Shown here: piece after piece, positions 47,455 through 59,145 of the stretch
How the letters are laid out: every line of letters begins with the position of its first letter
How positions within the stretch are numbered: the stretch's first letter is position 1
NCBI GenBank assembly: GCA_951213105.1
Contig: OX578140.1
Coordinates: 33,075,518 to 33,139,517, forward strand
Direction of reading: 5' to 3'
DNA: 64,000 nt
Source of the DNA: Amaurobius ferox
Taxonomy: Eukaryota > Arthropoda > Arachnida > Araneae > Amaurobiidae
Program-made: the position numbers and the translations under genes
The notes under the pieces: model-generated
Told to the model about the DNA's origin: nothing
What the model saw: only the letters and a program-made list of their open reading frames with translations
Database searches by the model: none

Positions 47455-47752
47455 GTTGTTGTTGTTGTTGTTGCTCATAACCTCCTGTTTCGGTCGAACC
47501 ACAAACAGGACCAGTGATGCCAGAAGAAGGACAAAGAATGACACAAGACGAGATCACAAAGTTTTTATTAACACAAACAAGCATCACTGACGAAGGTCTG
47601 GGGGGGGGGGGTGCAGATTCACATTTAGCGAGGACCCAGAAGGCGGATAACTGACTTCATCCTCAAGAAAACGCCCATGCCTTACTCGGGATTCGAACCC
47701 AAGCCCACTAGACAGCAGTCGGAGACGCTATCCACTTCACCGCCTGGGCGGC
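47455..47752 (-). mobile_element. SINE-2, full-length copy
   Basis: Read on the minus strand: tRNA-like head 'GCCGCCCAGGCGGTGAAGTG' and 'GGGCTTGGGTTCGAATCCCG' (B box); body 'CTTGAGGATGAAGTCAG' and 'CCGCCTTCTGGGTCCTCGC'; a C run; then 'CTGTTTGTGGTTCGACCGAA', a short hairpin (CTGTTT...AAACAG), and a CAA-repeat tail. The target duplication AGTTGCGCAGT/AGTTACGCAGT has one mismatch (47444-47454, 47753-47763). It sits between the transposase and the right end of the Tc1 element. Confidence 0.9.
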
Positions 47753-48151
47753 AGTTACGCAGTAGAAACGTGTACTATATGACCGAAGTTAACACTCATT
47801 GACCTTGCAAATTTAATCATTTGCATATTTGGTATAAAGGGATTTGCATGCGAAATTTCGAGATGATCGAATTTTTTTAAAGGTACTTCGTTTTTTTTTT
47901 TTTTTTTGCAAAGAGTGTATAACGTTGAAAACTCTTTTCTCCATAAAACACATTTTTCTCCATAAAATCTTCGACTTTTAAACTGTTGTTCTAAATATAA
48001 GAAACAAAATAGAAATGGAAATTTAAATTGAACACCTTGATATTGCCGATGAACTGTACATTATTAAATGCTGCCAAAAGATTTTTTCAATCACCAGAAA
48101 AAAGGTTAGCTTGTTTGTTAACAGAATCCACAGTTAAAATTTCGTACTTAT

Positions 48152-48720
48152 TACTTTCCCTACATGCATAGTATAATGTATAGAGAAAGTGTATGAAGGG
48201 GTGGGAAATTCGAGTTCGAGTTTAGCGGAAGAGCACGTTTTCAGCATTCTTGAACTCGAATCGAACGTTTTTGAGGTTTCTCTGACTCTGTGATTGTATG
48301 GTAGTATGTGTGATTGTCTATTAGTGTGTGTATTTATATTAGTGTTTGTCCGTGAGTCTATAGACGTGATATCTCACTAGCGAATGAAACGTTTTGAAAA
48401 TTATTTGGTGCAAATATTACAAGCAGCGAATACTGGTACCCTATTGATTTAAAACGCAATTAAATGTTCAGAAGAATCCTCCAATTTTCGAATGAAATTT
48501 TGAAAATAAAATCATTAAAAAATCAGTACCCTGACTAATGATAAATAAATAATTATTTCAGACTGCAATTTTTCATTAGAGAAAGACTGATACACACTTT
48601 TGAACACTAGCATGAATCATTCTCGAGACACTGCACGATTTTCGAATGGATTTTTGGAGAAAATTATCAAAAAGTCAGAACCTTTAATATATTTCATGTT
48701 TAAATTTTCAATATGAAACA
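48152..48720 (-). mobile_element. Helentron-like repeat, 3' part (H8)
   Basis: Minus orientation. The 3' palindrome 'ACTTTCCCTACATGCATAG' / 'TATAATGTATAGAGAAAGTG' is followed by 'GGGAAATTCGAGTTCGAG', a short GT-rich tract, 'ATATCTCACTAGCGAATGAA' and the middle region as far as 'CATTCTCGAGACACTGCAC'. The 5' portion is absent. The palindrome arms differ from subfamilies A and B, so it may be a third subfamily. Confidence 0.75.
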
Positions 48721-48759
48721 AATGACACACATTTAGAACGAGAGCAAGAACTACTTTTT

Positions 48760-48830
48760 AAGCTGGTCAGTTCGAAGATCCATGGTTCGATTCCCCGTTG
48801 AGGCAACAAGATTCTCTACACATTTCAATT
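48760..48830 (+). repeat. tRNA-like SINE relic
   Basis: 'AAGCTGGTCAGTTCGAAGAT' followed by 'ATGGTTCGATTCCCCGTTGA' (B box). No complete cloverleaf is seen. Confidence 0.4.
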
Positions 48831-48916
48831 TATGTGAAGCAAAACAATGCCAACAAGCATTGTGCTGTATAACTTGTACATACATCATAATTTCGCTATG
48901 AAATAAGTAAAACCAT

Positions 48917-49015
48917 TGTATTACGTAAGGGTCATGTTGTATTACGTAAGGGTCATGTTGTATTATGTAAGGTTCATGTTGTATTATGTAAGGGTCATGT
49001 TGCATTACGCAAGGA
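48917..49015. repeat. 21-bp tandem repeat, five units
   Basis: The unit 'ATTACGTAAGGGTCATGTTGT' repeats at exactly 21 bp (48920, 48941, 48962, 48983, 49004). A further unit appears at 49651, beyond the LTR-like insertion. The in-frame minus-strand peptide repeat (QHDPYVI) is a by-product of the 21-bp period. Confidence 0.9.
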
Positions 49016-49637
49016 TGTGAGGATTCTATTATTTATTATCATTTTATTCTAATTCTACTTTTCCTTGTTTTAATTTATGTCCTGAACTTCTCAACTTTCG
49101 TTCCGAAGAATCGCATACTCACGATTGGCCAGAACTACTGCAGACTTTGGAATTACCTATCTGTTATTCTGTCGATTTCGTGCGCGTGTGTGTGTTCTGA
49201 TCATCCATGGAGGTAGCAGCGAGAGCTATAACCTGCAATCTTCTGAGTATATATATTGTGTTGTAGTTTGGTCATCATAAGTTCAGGTTGACGATCAGTT
49301 TAGTAATAAGATAGGGTTGAATTTAAGTGTAGATTTGACGGGTAAAATTGTGTAGATTTCAGTGTAGATTAGACGGGTAAAAATTTCAGTGTAGATTAGA
49401 CGGGTAAAAATGGTAATGCTAGCGTTGTAAATAATTTGTATATAGATTTGTATTTATATGTGTTTTGAGTTTCCAGCAAAGTTAGCTGGAAATAAATTTT
49501 GTTCGTTTGGTTAATGTCGTGATTCCGTCGTCGAACCCTAGTCATTAGGTTATTGGAAGTTTAAGTTACAGTGAAGTAAATTACAATAGTTCATACAAAA
49601 GTCATGATCTTGAGAAGTAGTAGAAGAGTACGTTACA
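49016..49637 (+). mobile_element. Probable solo LTR (622 bp)
   Basis: A block starting TGTGAGGATTC and ending GTACGTTACA (TG...CA) interrupts the 21-bp repeat array. The four bases on each side (AGGA, AGGG) are near-identical and correspond to the same position of the repeat unit. It contains a polyadenylation-like AATAAA at about 49491 and a 26-bp unit 'TTCAGTGTAGATTAGACGGGTAAAA' repeated two to three times (49325-49410). No internal retroviral-type genes adjoin it. A gypsy-type LTR fits the 4-bp duplication. Confidence 0.6.
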
Positions 49638-49683
49638 AGGGTCATGTTGCATTACGTAAGGGTCATAATATTTTATATGTACT

Positions 49684-49970
49684 CCTCTTCTTCGACCCAA
49701 ACCGTCCGACCTACCAGAAAGGTGTAAGGTATCTGTTTGGACAGCCGGGAAGAGCCACCTAATTTAGACAGGAACCCAGTGGGGGAGGTATCCACAGGTA
49801 CCGTACCCTCCTTCCCCTACCACCAACCTCTCGGAAGGACTTACGGACCCACATGCTTAACGTGACCGTACTCCGCTTGAACACGGCGGCAGTTTGGGCA
49901 GTTGCGGGAATCGAACCCGAGACTACCGAGTGCAACCTCCGCGCGCTAACCACAGGGCTACCGCGCCCAT
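49684..49970 (-). mobile_element. SINE-1, full-length copy
   Basis: Minus orientation, from 'GACCCAAACCGTCCGACCTA' to 'TGGGCGCGGTAGCCCTGTGG' on the minus strand. Perfect target duplication TTTTATATGTACT (49671-49683, 49971-49983). The tail is CTTCTTC-like, not a CAA repeat. Confidence 0.95.
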
Positions 49971-50140
49971 TTTTATATGTACTGGATTCGAACCAGCAAC
50001 ACAGATTTCATTAACACTAAAATATTGTAAAAGTAATGTTTCTTATTTTTGCTGATAATAGAAAATATGCCATTTCTCTGAATACAAATAAAGGATATTC
50101 CTTTTAAGCCTGCACGGGAAAGTCAGGCAAACTCTTTTTT
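49971..50140. other. Noncoding DNA with a tRNA-like B-box fragment
   Basis: 'ACTGGATTCGAACCAGCAAC' at 49981-50000 resembles a B box on the minus strand, possibly a relic. Confidence 0.3.
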
Positions 50141-50267
50141 ACTTTCCTTATATACATAATGTATAAGGAAAGTATTGTGACGGGGTCGAAAATTCGAATT
50201 CGAGTTTTCGACGGGAGAGCACGTTTCAAGCATACCTGATCGCGAATCATACATTTTTGAAGTGATA

Positions 50268-50303
<36 letters not shown>

Positions 50304-51176
50304 TATGTGTGTGTGTTAAAGTATGTGTGTGTGTGTGAAAGCATGTGAGTGTGTGTGTGTGTGTGCGTGTGTGTGTGTGCGTGTGTGAGTCTGTGGAGAC
50401 GAAAACTGACGAAAGAATGGACCGATTCTAACGAAATTTGGTACAAAAATCACAATCTGTAAACACTGGAAGCCTATTGTTTTTATGCGCAATCGAATGT
50501 TCAGAACCCCCTTAAATTTTCGAGTGAAATTTTGAAAAAATCGTCAAAAAATTAAAGCCGCTAATAAAGTTACGCAAATAGACATTGCTTATGTCATTTT
50601 GCATTAAAAAACGATTGATATAGATTTTAGAACGTTAACATGACCCGTTCTCGAGATATTGCACATTTTTCAAAAAAATTATCAAAAAGTTATATAAAAT
50701 TAAAAAAAAATATTTCCTATTGAGAAACATATTCACTTTTCATATGTAATACCATGCGATAAATTGGGTGACATCATTCTCGTGGATCTAGCTCGTTCCA
50801 TTCATGAAAAAAGATACTTTGAGTAATACTTTTGTATTTGAACGCCAATAGTCATTTATCTGCTGTAAGAATAACTTATTTCTCCGTCCATAACGCTTGG
50901 GGAAATTTTGGCGACGAATTTGGCGGAATGTCACCAACTTGACGACATTTTTAATTGTTGCCAAATTGATAAAAATTGAAATTAATTGTTGCCAACAAAA
51001 ATCTCGCCAAATTGATAAAAATGACGCTAAATCAATGAAAATGACGACTAACTGACGAAAATTCAATATCTTGGAAAGAATATAAGTATCTACTATAAGA
51101 ATAACATTTTTTTTAACTGTGAAAGTAGTAAATTCATTGCATTATATAAGGAAAGCCATGTGATGCCCACATCAGA
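50141..51176 (-). mobile_element. Helentron-like repeat, full length, subfamily A (H9)
   Basis: Minus orientation. The 3' palindrome 'ACTTTCCTTATATACATAAT' / 'GTATAAGGAAAGT' lies at 50141-50174, and a GT-rich tract at 50267-50392. The middle region is complete, with an internal duplication of 'GTTGCCAA...AAAAAT' near 50955-51005. The 5' end is 'TATAAGGAAAGCCATGTG' then 'ATGCCCACATCAGA' at 51145-51176. Very close to H4 and H6. Noncoding; the GT tract creates a poly-TH frame. Confidence 0.85.
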
Positions 51177-52319
51177 TTTTTTTAATTTCAATCACTAATT
51201 CAACACCCATTAAAACTCTTGGATTATTTATTTGATGAGAAAAGCAATTTTACTTTTGTGTACCTCACGGCAAAGCAATAAATTCGACTGTGGGTTGGTT
51301 CTTAAATGCCACAATAAAAAAAAAATCAACATTTTCTTCTGAAAATTTTACGATTTTATAAAACAAACAAACAAACAAACAAACAAAAAAAGTATATGAA
51401 CTTTTGGAATGCCGAAACAGTTTGCTTGAATAAATTTATATCCTAACTTTACGGACTGTGGCATGTGCTATAAAGTTTCAATCACAAGTTAGCGGATTAT
51501 TTAAAGTGGGCTGTAGATAAGTGTCGAACTCTGCGAAGCACAATTTTGGATTTCCGAAATTGCTTCAACAGCCATTAAAAACTTCGTTTCTTATATGCTT
51601 TGACAGGAAATAAAATCTTGAAATCTTTATCCTTAGAATAGAAACATTTGAACACAAAAATTCGAGAATTAACCTCTTCTGACTGCGTGATTATATTTTA
51701 TCTTAAATGGAGACATTTTTCAAAAAATCATTTTTGAAATACATATCTTTTCTTTAAGAATGATAGTTCGTGAACATATTTTTTAGTCATTTTGTTTTAA
51801 ACTAGATGTTTCAAATTAAACACTTATGCCACTGGATATAAAACTTCGTTTTAAATTATTGCTCTGTTATGGAGTTCTACTTGATGCTTTTTATGTACCT
51901 TCAAAATACACACAATTTTTGATATAAATTTCTGTGTTGCCATTTGATGTCTTCTGAACAATTTATATGAATTTTGATGTGGATAGCATCTATGGTTGAG
52001 GTTTTTCTAGCGGAAAAACGGAGCGTTATGAAAAATGCAAACACTTTGGAGGATTATATCCCCGAACCTAATAGATAAGAATGTAAATAATTTTTTCATA
52101 ATTTTTTCTTGTTTTGTTGAAAGTAGGGTCCAGATTATGAATATATAAAAATAATTTCAATATTTTAATAATTTGAACGTTTCTTTTTCTGAAAAACTTG
52201 AAAAAATAGATCTTCGAGCCAGTGTTTTTTGCATTTTATAACTTTTACACGAAATAATATAGTAAACTATAAAAGATAGATATAAACAGTAAAAAACAAA
52301 AATGTGTACTAGAAAATTT
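51177..52319. other. Noncoding AT-rich DNA
   Basis: No gene recognised. A (CAAA)n tract lies at 51361-51390. Confidence 0.4.
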
Positions 52320-52530
52320 AGTTATAAAATCTTATTAAAAAATGCTTTTATAGTTTTCGAGTAATCGCTTTGTCAAGTTGAAGAAGATTGAAAAATACCC
52401 CTTTTTCCAAGTTTGTGATGCTTATATATAAAAAAATTAAAACAGGAAAGTTTGAATAATAATTAAGAATTTGTAGTTCCTTAAATGCCCTACAAATATC
52501 TATAATTGGATTTTGAATCGAGCTCTATTG
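52320..52530 (+). repeat. Dispersed ~200-bp repeat (copy 2 of 3)
   Basis: Shares 'TTATAGTTTTCGAGTAATCG', 'GTCAAGTTGAAGAAG', 'AAGAATTTGTAG' and 'ATATAATTGGATTTTGAATC' with 14330-14525 and with the next copy. Confidence 0.65.
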
Positions 52531-52659
52531 CTTCGAAAAAAGACTTTAAAATGTATGTCTGAACGAGTTTTGTTTTCAGTTTTCATACTTTCACTCGAAA
52601 TATTTTCTAAACTATAAATAGTAAGCGACAAAAATTTGTAGGCAGAAATTTAGTTTCTA

Positions 52660-52865
52660 AATTTATATTTATTTTTTGAAAAGCGCTTATAGTTTTCGAG
52701 TAATTGCCTTGTCAAACTGAAGAAGTATGAAAATTTTACATTTTTCAAGTTTGTAATACCTATATCTTAAAAACTAAAACTGATAGCTATAAACAATAAG
52801 CAGGAATTTGTATCTGTTTGACAGTCAAATAAGTGCATATAATCAGATTTTGGGTCCAGTTTTTG
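52660..52865 (+). repeat. Dispersed ~200-bp repeat (copy 3 of 3)
   Basis: Contains 'AAAAGCGCTTATAGTTTTCG', 'GTCAAACTGAAGAAG', 'AACAATAAGCAGGAATTTGT' and 'CATATAATCAGATTTTGGGTC'. It lies ~335 bp from copy 2, so the two form a diverged tandem pair. Confidence 0.65.
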
Positions 52866-52969
52866 TTTCCGATATTAATAAAGTTGAGTTTTATTTTACA
52901 AAATGCTGTTTTAACGCAAAACCATTTCGGCTCTATGCTATGAGACTGGAACCGACGTTGATTTTTAGT

Positions 52970-53733
52970 TTCCATGCAATATATGGTAATGTATAGGGAA
53001 AGTATTGGAATCATGCCGAAAATCGCAATTCGAGTTTTGGATGGATCTACACGTTTTGGGACCTCTAGAATACGAAAAAACTATTTTTAGCGTGACTTCT
53101 ATGTGTGTGTGCCTGTCTGTGCAATATATATATATTCACTCTAACTCAAAAACTAATGGCCCGAATTTCGTAAAATTTGGTAGGTAAGTCACTTGGGTGT
53201 GACCCTGGTGCTGATTAGTTTTTGGTATGATTAAAAAAAAAACCCGCCTTCTTTTTGCGAAATGGCATGCAAAAATCTCATGTATACCCTATAGCTGAAG
53301 TACTAATTGACTAAATTTCAGAAAAATTGGTAGATAAGTTACTTGTGGGATGGTCTAGTGCTGATTAGATTTTGGTACAATTCGGAAAAGAATAACCTGC
53401 CTCTTTTTACGAAATGGACCGAAAAAAAAAGTATGCTCAAATGTATCAATTAAATGCTTGTGCGTACTTTATACTTAATTTTTGATGAGGAAAAGAATAA
53501 GACCAACTCAATTACTCTAGGAATAACCGTTCTCGAGATATTTGAAATTTTTCGCATTTTTGTTACGCCGCCTTTGGAAAAATTTTCAATTATCAAATAA
53601 AAACAAAAATTGAATTGAAAGTGCAAATGTGGAGTTATTTTGTGTAATCAAACTTTATTTAATGAATTATTAAAGGAATAAAGAAAAAATGAATTTGAAT
53701 TTGCAGGGAAAATCATGTGCTGCCCGCATCAGA
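52970..53733 (-). mobile_element. Helentron-like repeat, full length, subfamily B (H10)
   Basis: Minus orientation. The 3' palindrome spans 'TTTCCATGCAATATATGG' and 'TAATGTATAGGGAAAGTA'. The interior has 'AATCGCAATTCGAGTTTTGG', a short GTGTGTG tract and two diverged direct repeats with 'AAATT.GGTAG.TAAGT'. The 5' end at 53702-53733 is 'TGCAGGGAAAATCATGTG' then 'CTGCCCGCATCAGA'. It matches H7 in length and order. Confidence 0.8.
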
Positions 53734-54291
53734 TTTTTTAACATTCTTTTAGACTGAGGGCTTATTTGGGTACTTAATATTGAGATAATTTAGTTGTTTA
53801 TTTAATGTTTGCACTTTTTCTCTGCATATCATGATTAAACGATCGTTTTGGAAAAGTTGATACATTTAAAATGGGTAAAGTTGTTACTATGCATTAATTT
53901 ACATTAATTACAACGTCTTTCATTAGTGGTAATGTAAATTTTGCCACTGATGAAGGACGTTGTAGGTTCGAATGCGCTCTGGATGTTTTTAATTTAATGT
54001 GCGTCATTGATGGTGTTAAAGATTATTTTACCAAACACTTGGTTGTCTGCTATATATTTTAAAGCATTTACTAAATTGGCGTGATTTCTTACTCTTTTAT
54101 TCTAAACCCATAAATTGTTATTGATAGAATTAGCAGAGGAAAGAAACGAAGTAAATTTTAATATTTTTGAAATTTCTTCAAGGGAATACAAAATCAATAA
54201 ATCAACAAATAAATTAAAAATTAAAAACGGAAAATAAAAATGCTCCCATCCATAAACACTTATGTGTAGATCTGTTTCAAATAGGTGCAAC

Positions 54292-54325
<34 letters not shown>

Positions 54326-54643
54326 ATAAAAAAATAAAAATAAAATAAAAATAGTAAGACTAATGTAAAACATGATCAGTGTCATACCCTGGTTCAAAAA
54401 CAATACGGAGGAGAATTCAGTAACGAGGATATGAAAGGAAATATCAGACAAAAAATACTACCATATAAGACAAAATGATCTTAATTTTAAATTTCTATAA
54501 TACACATGAATTTATCAACATTCAAGAGTGATGCATACAAATCAAGTTCAAACATCAAAGGATTATCAAAATCTGGAGGCTCAATATATTAAAATGACAA
54601 AAAATAAGAGAAAAGATACAATCCGAAAATATGAAATTGGATA
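53734..54643. other. Noncoding AT-rich DNA
   Basis: A tRNA-like B box 'GTAGGTTCGAATGCGC' occurs near 53965 after a 'TTTGCCACTGATGAAGGACG' repeat of the preceding sequence (inverted, 'CGTCTTTCATTAGTGG'). A TA microsatellite is at 54301-54325. No gene. Confidence 0.4.
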
Positions 54644-54693
54644 GAACCTCTGTAGATCCAGCTTTTCAAGGATCTTTGCATCCACAGAGGTTC
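54644..54693. repeat. Hairpin, ~19-bp arms
   Basis: 'GAACCTCTGTAGATCCAGC' and 'TTTGCATCCACAGAGGTTC' pair at most positions around a short loop. A nearby stretch resembles 530-620 in the opposite strand ('TTCATTGGATTTTCAAA'), so both may belong to one dispersed repeat. Confidence 0.6.
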
Positions 54694-56888
54694 CAAATGT
54701 GTTTCGCTCAACGATACAGCCACATGGACGAAACATCGTCAAAAGATCCAAATAATAGTTATATAATAATAGTTTGAAAATCCAATGAAAGAATAGAGAG
54801 AAGTTGTAACTCAAAAAACCCTAACATTAAAAAATGCCTAATTAATAAAAAGAAGTATTAAATACAGAATCATCAATCAAGTGGAAAATGAAATGTAAAT
54901 ATCTAGTCATCAAGCTGAAGATAATCAACAAATATCAATGGAATGGAATTGATAATCGAAAATCAAATAAAATCCCAGCATTAAAGCTATACGCGTGGAT
55001 AAGCAGTAGGCCTAAATAAATGAATTGTTCATTTCTATAAAACTCTTCTTCAAGTCCAAGTATTTTATCAAAATGAACACAAAATGCATGTTTCTGATAT
55101 CAGTGATAGATTATATCTATAAGCACTGATAGCTTGGAATACATTCATAAAGAATGAAAAATTATAAGAAACAAGAATACCTGAAAAAACGCAGCATATG
55201 TCTGATCCATTGGAGCCTTGAATGAAGAGACCAATGTTGCCAGTCGCAAAAAATAAAAGTTGGGAACTGCTGTTGCCAATCGTGAGAAATAAATAGTAAT
55301 GCAAAAAGTCTATAAAAGGTGATATTCTATAGTAAGAGCTACAAAATAATAGGACAAATAATAATAGAAAACATAGAGGCTAAATTATAAGGGGATGTAA
55401 ATACATGGTAATGCTTATTCAAGAGAAAGTGGATGTCTGGCTAATATAAGATACTAAGGAGAGAATTTAAGTATATATAGCCATTCCAAACTTTTTAACT
55501 ATATCATTTACTAAATATGCTGGCTATTTGTATAATATGCTGGTAATTTTTAGCTTAATATGCATAGCATGAAATCTTTTATCTGATAATCTATAAATTC
55601 TAAGAAGTTGATTAAGTATAATATTTCTAAACAATTGAATCAAATTACAGGAATTACATGTTAATATTTTATTAATGTCAAAGTTAAAATAGTCTTTTTT
55701 ATCATATAAATTAGTAACTATCCTAATAGTAGGTTCAATAATTAGATTTAAATAAAAAAAATAATAATGTTATTATTAATAGTGGCTTCATTAGGAATTA
55801 GTTCCAAATTATCCAAATTATATATGTATATCCAAATATATATATATATATGTATCATGAAGGCTGATATATATAGATGAATGTTTCTTAAATTGGTTAT
55901 TACGTATACAAAAAGCCACGAATAGAAATCAAAGGTATATATACAAGTCCGTTAAATAAGAGTATATATAAAGACTACATATACAACATATACCAACAAA
56001 TGTCACAGATTACCGTGGCTTTTAATACTAATTGAATTTTCAGCGATATCAAATTATCGCTAACTTGGCTAAATTTTCCAAAAGTCGCCAGGTTATCGAT
56101 ATTGTGCCAAATGTGTCGCTAAGCGTGCCAGACAGACAGAAAGAGAATTGACTTTTCTTACTTTTTAAGGAGAAATCCACGAGTACACACGTTAGGTTTA
56201 GCTATAGTAAAGTGACCACGCCCAATCGAATAAAAGTGCATTGCACATATCGGAGAATTTAAAAAGTTAGGACATGAACTTGGCAACAAAGTGAGATAGA
56301 CGGAAAAAGCCAATTACAAAAGCTATAGGGCATATCTTCAATATCACATTATTGTCTCCCATGAAAGAGTTTTGCACTAGATGGCGCAAAGAGGTTTCAT
56401 TTCAGTAAAAGGACACTGAAATGCCACATTAATAAATTTATAAACATAAAAATGATGTCACAGTTAATAGGGATTGAATAACGTTAGAGGATCAGAACTA
56501 CTTATTTATTCCTATCACACAAATTCTCTTAACTGTGTCTTTAACGGAGTTGAAGTTAAATCGAAAAAATTTGTCTATACCGTCTGTCGGAACGATAAAT
56601 TCTAATACTAGATTTTCGGGGCCACAATAAAGGCGTTCAGTATTCTATGTTGCGAATTTTACGATTTGCTGTAAAAAATACCGTTATTTTTCCCTTTGAT
56701 GAGTAAAAGAAGCTCGAATTTTCTTGTATCTTCAGTAGAACCTTTTTGACACAGCAACATTTGTTTTTCGATTGCTTTTGTTCATCAAATTGTAGATATT
56801 ATCTTTCAAAAAGATTCTTGAGAAAGATAATTAGTTCCTAAGTTCTTAATAAGTAATTAGTTCTCGCTTTGTTTACAATCAATAATGA
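54694..56888. other. Noncoding AT-rich DNA
   Basis: No gene. Near 56040-56130 GCC/GGC-rich words ('TTATCGCTAACTTGGC', 'AAAGTCGCCAGGTTATCG') echo the central part of the Helentron-like family but cannot be aligned further. Confidence 0.4.
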
Positions 56889-57107
56889 GTTGGCTTACAT
56901 TGCAAAATGCAGGCCAGATTAAGATAAATAAGCATATGTACGTTTCGAAAATCGACTGGATTTCCTTCTTCAATGTAAATTGTCTAAACCTGAAAGCTCC
57001 CCGTTTCAGACTTTTTGCACTGAAGAAGGAAATACGGCTGATTTCTGAAACGTATGTATGCTTATTTGTCTTGATTTGTGCTGCATTTTACGTTGTAAAG
57101 CAGGTCA
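56889..57107. mobile_element. Palindromic foldback element (~100-bp arms)
   Basis: Left arm 56889-56990 and right arm 57008-57107 are inverted copies. Blocks shared: 'TGCAAAATGCAG' with 'CTGCATTTTACG', 'AAATAAGCATA.GTACGTTTC' and 'GATTTCCTTCTTCA'/'TGAAGAAGGAAATAC'. There is no room for a gene, so the plus frame 56885-57154 is an artefact. Confidence 0.8.
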
Positions 57108-57277
57108 TTAATAATAAGTTCCTCTTTGAAGCTGAAGAATTGTATACACGTTAAATTCTTCTATGTAATTTTGTTTTGAAAGTTTTAGCAGTAGTTTCTA
57201 TATTTTATATTGAATTTAAAATCACAGAGCAATTCCTATCATTTTAGTCTAAAATTATTGTATGTTACAACGGTTTC

Positions 57278-57568
57278 TTCTTCTTCTTCGATCCAGACCG
57301 TCCGACCTACCAGAAAGGTATACGGCATCTGTTTGGACAGACGGTAAGTGCCACCCAATTTAGACTGGAACCCAGTGGGGGCGGCATCCACAGGGACCGC
57401 ACCCTCCTTCCCCTACCACTAACCTCTCGGAAGGACTTACGGAATCAAATGTTTAACGTGATTGTACTCTGCATGAACACGGCGGCAGTTTTAACAGTGG
57501 CAGCAGGAATCGAACCCAGGGCGTCTGAGTGCAATTCCGGCGAGCTAACCACTGGGCTTTCGCGCCTC
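57278..57568 (-). mobile_element. SINE-1, full-length copy
   Basis: Minus orientation with a (TTC)n-type tail at 57278-57289, the complete body, and the head ending 'GCGCGAAAGCCCAGTGG' on the minus strand. Target duplication ACAACGGTTTC/ACAACAGTTTC (one mismatch). The B box region has a small insertion ('GGCAGCAGGAATCG'). Confidence 0.92.
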
Positions 57569-57689
57569 ACAACAGTTTCTGGCAACTTCCAGATTATACT
57601 GCAGTAAAATACTTGTATTGCTATATCTGCATTTCACAATGAAATAACCACAATTTCTATGCAAAGCGCAATTTACTTTTCCAAGCAAT

Positions 57690-58051
57690 TAGAGATACCA
57701 AGGAATGAAATCCAAAACGAAATCTTATCATCGGCACTGAGTGAAACTCTTGCCGAAACCTGTTTGTGAATCTCTAAAGTTTGTACTTTTAATCGTGAAA
57801 CCACCAAACTTTTCGAGATATTTAAGTTTTTCGAAATTTTGAGAAGATGACGTTCTACAATGCAAAGATGAGACACTACAATGCATAAAGCTGTTTAAAG
57901 AAAAACAAAAGGCATAAAAACTGCAAACTGGATAGATTGTTTAATTGCTGCTAACTATCAAGAGAGTATCCGTTTCAATTTCAGCAATTAAACACATTAA
58001 TGGATTATGAATTTGAGTCTTTAGGGAAAGTCATATGCTGCTCACATCAGA
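57690..58051 (-). mobile_element. Helentron-like repeat, 5' fragment (H11)
   Basis: The right end 'TTTAGGGAAAGTCATATG' then 'CTGCTCACATCAGA' at 58019-58051 is the inverted 5' end of the family. The interior is too diverged to align confidently; 'TTTTCGAGATATTTAAGTTT' corresponds to the 'CTCGAGATATT' block. Confidence 0.5.
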
Positions 58052-58679
58052 TTAAAAAAAAATTAAATGAATAATTTCGTTGAAGGTCACTCAAGCATTC
58101 CAAGGGTTACTTTTATGGATGATCGTAAAATTTTCTCTTTGTCATCCTAATAACATCCTTTCGAGGGACAGATAATAAAACTTACATTAACGGCACTTGT
58201 GGGGTCCATAAAATCAATTTCTTATCCTTGAGGACAATGGCAGACATCTCAAATAGAAAATTTCCACCTGAAGTTTACCGGAAACGCTTACATTATTACA
58301 TCCAGAAATCTGCAACGAAAATAATAAATAATTAGTGTGGCTTAACTCGAAGTTCTCATACCAGAATTCATTTCCTTCAAATTTTACAAGAAAAAATTTG
58401 AAAAATCGTTGTCGTGGGTCCAAATGATTACAACTATAGCGTGTTATCCATTTACTAATGGATAATGTCGAAGTGGGGGCGGGCTAATGACGTCACGAGC
58501 AAAAATTTTTATCGCGGCTATTTTTCACAACAATGATTGAAACTATTAAGTCTCGTGATCATTGGGCCATAACTAAATAAACCCTTTTATGCATGATTAT
58601 ATCAAATTTTGCCATATGTTGCCATGTTAAAAAAATATAAAATTTCGAATCAATTAAATTTCTCGTTTGAATTAAAAAA
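58052..58679. other. Noncoding DNA
   Basis: No gene recognised. The 69-codon minus frame at 58214-58423 has no motif. Confidence 0.4.
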
Positions 58680-58931
58680 GAAAAATTCTACCTCGTTCTA
58701 GATATTTTGATAGCAAAGCCGGATATAGAATTTCGCGAAAATCCATTAATATTTGTGGCTGCTATAGTGTGCACAAGAAATTGATCGCAGACATCAGACA
58801 GATAGACGTTACTCCATAAATAGTCAAAACGTGTGTACGAGGTCCTAAAACATATATTGGCATTAAAATATCAAAATTAAAACTTTTTGTGAAAACAATA
58901 CTTTCTCAATACTACTTATGAGAAAGTAACT
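58680..58931 (+). mobile_element. Helentron-like repeat, 3' fragment (H12)
   Basis: Ends in the palindrome 'ACTTTCTCAATACTACTTAT' / 'GAGAAAGTAAC'. The sequence before it ('CGTGTGTACGAGGTCCTAAA', 'TTGGCATTAAAATATCAAAA') matches part of H5 ('GAAGGTCCTAAAAAATATAA', 'TGGCATGAAAATTTCGAAAT'). Weakly bounded. Confidence 0.4.
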
Positions 58932-59145
58932 AGAACACACCGTAAAATACTGCGCAAATAAATGTAAGATGCACATGATTGTTTTGGAAGTTATCGGATT
59001 TCCCCCTTCAGAGCGAATAAGCATGCCCTAATTATAACTTTCGAGAAGCCTGTGTAAAGACGTCAATGGATATCTATTTCTTCAGCAACACTTAAATCTA
59101 GTGAAACAACAAAATGTGCGTAAAGATGTTAACGTTACAAAAAGT
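58932..59145. other. Noncoding DNA
   Basis: Nothing recognised. Confidence 0.3.

Larger units (their letters stand above)
46098..47919 (-). mobile_element. Tc1-type transposon, complete ends, defective
   Basis: Inverted ends: 'TACACTCTTTTGCAAAAAAA' on the left, and 'TTTTTTGCAAAGAGTGTA' on the right. TA lies outside at 46096-46097 and 47920-47921. The length includes two SINE insertions (46720-46778 and 47455-47752); without them it is ~1.4 kb, typical of Tc1 elements. Confidence 0.9.

Noticed and set aside
48760..48830. Possible tRNA gene
   Set aside because: A good B box, but no complete cloverleaf could be drawn; treated as a SINE relic.
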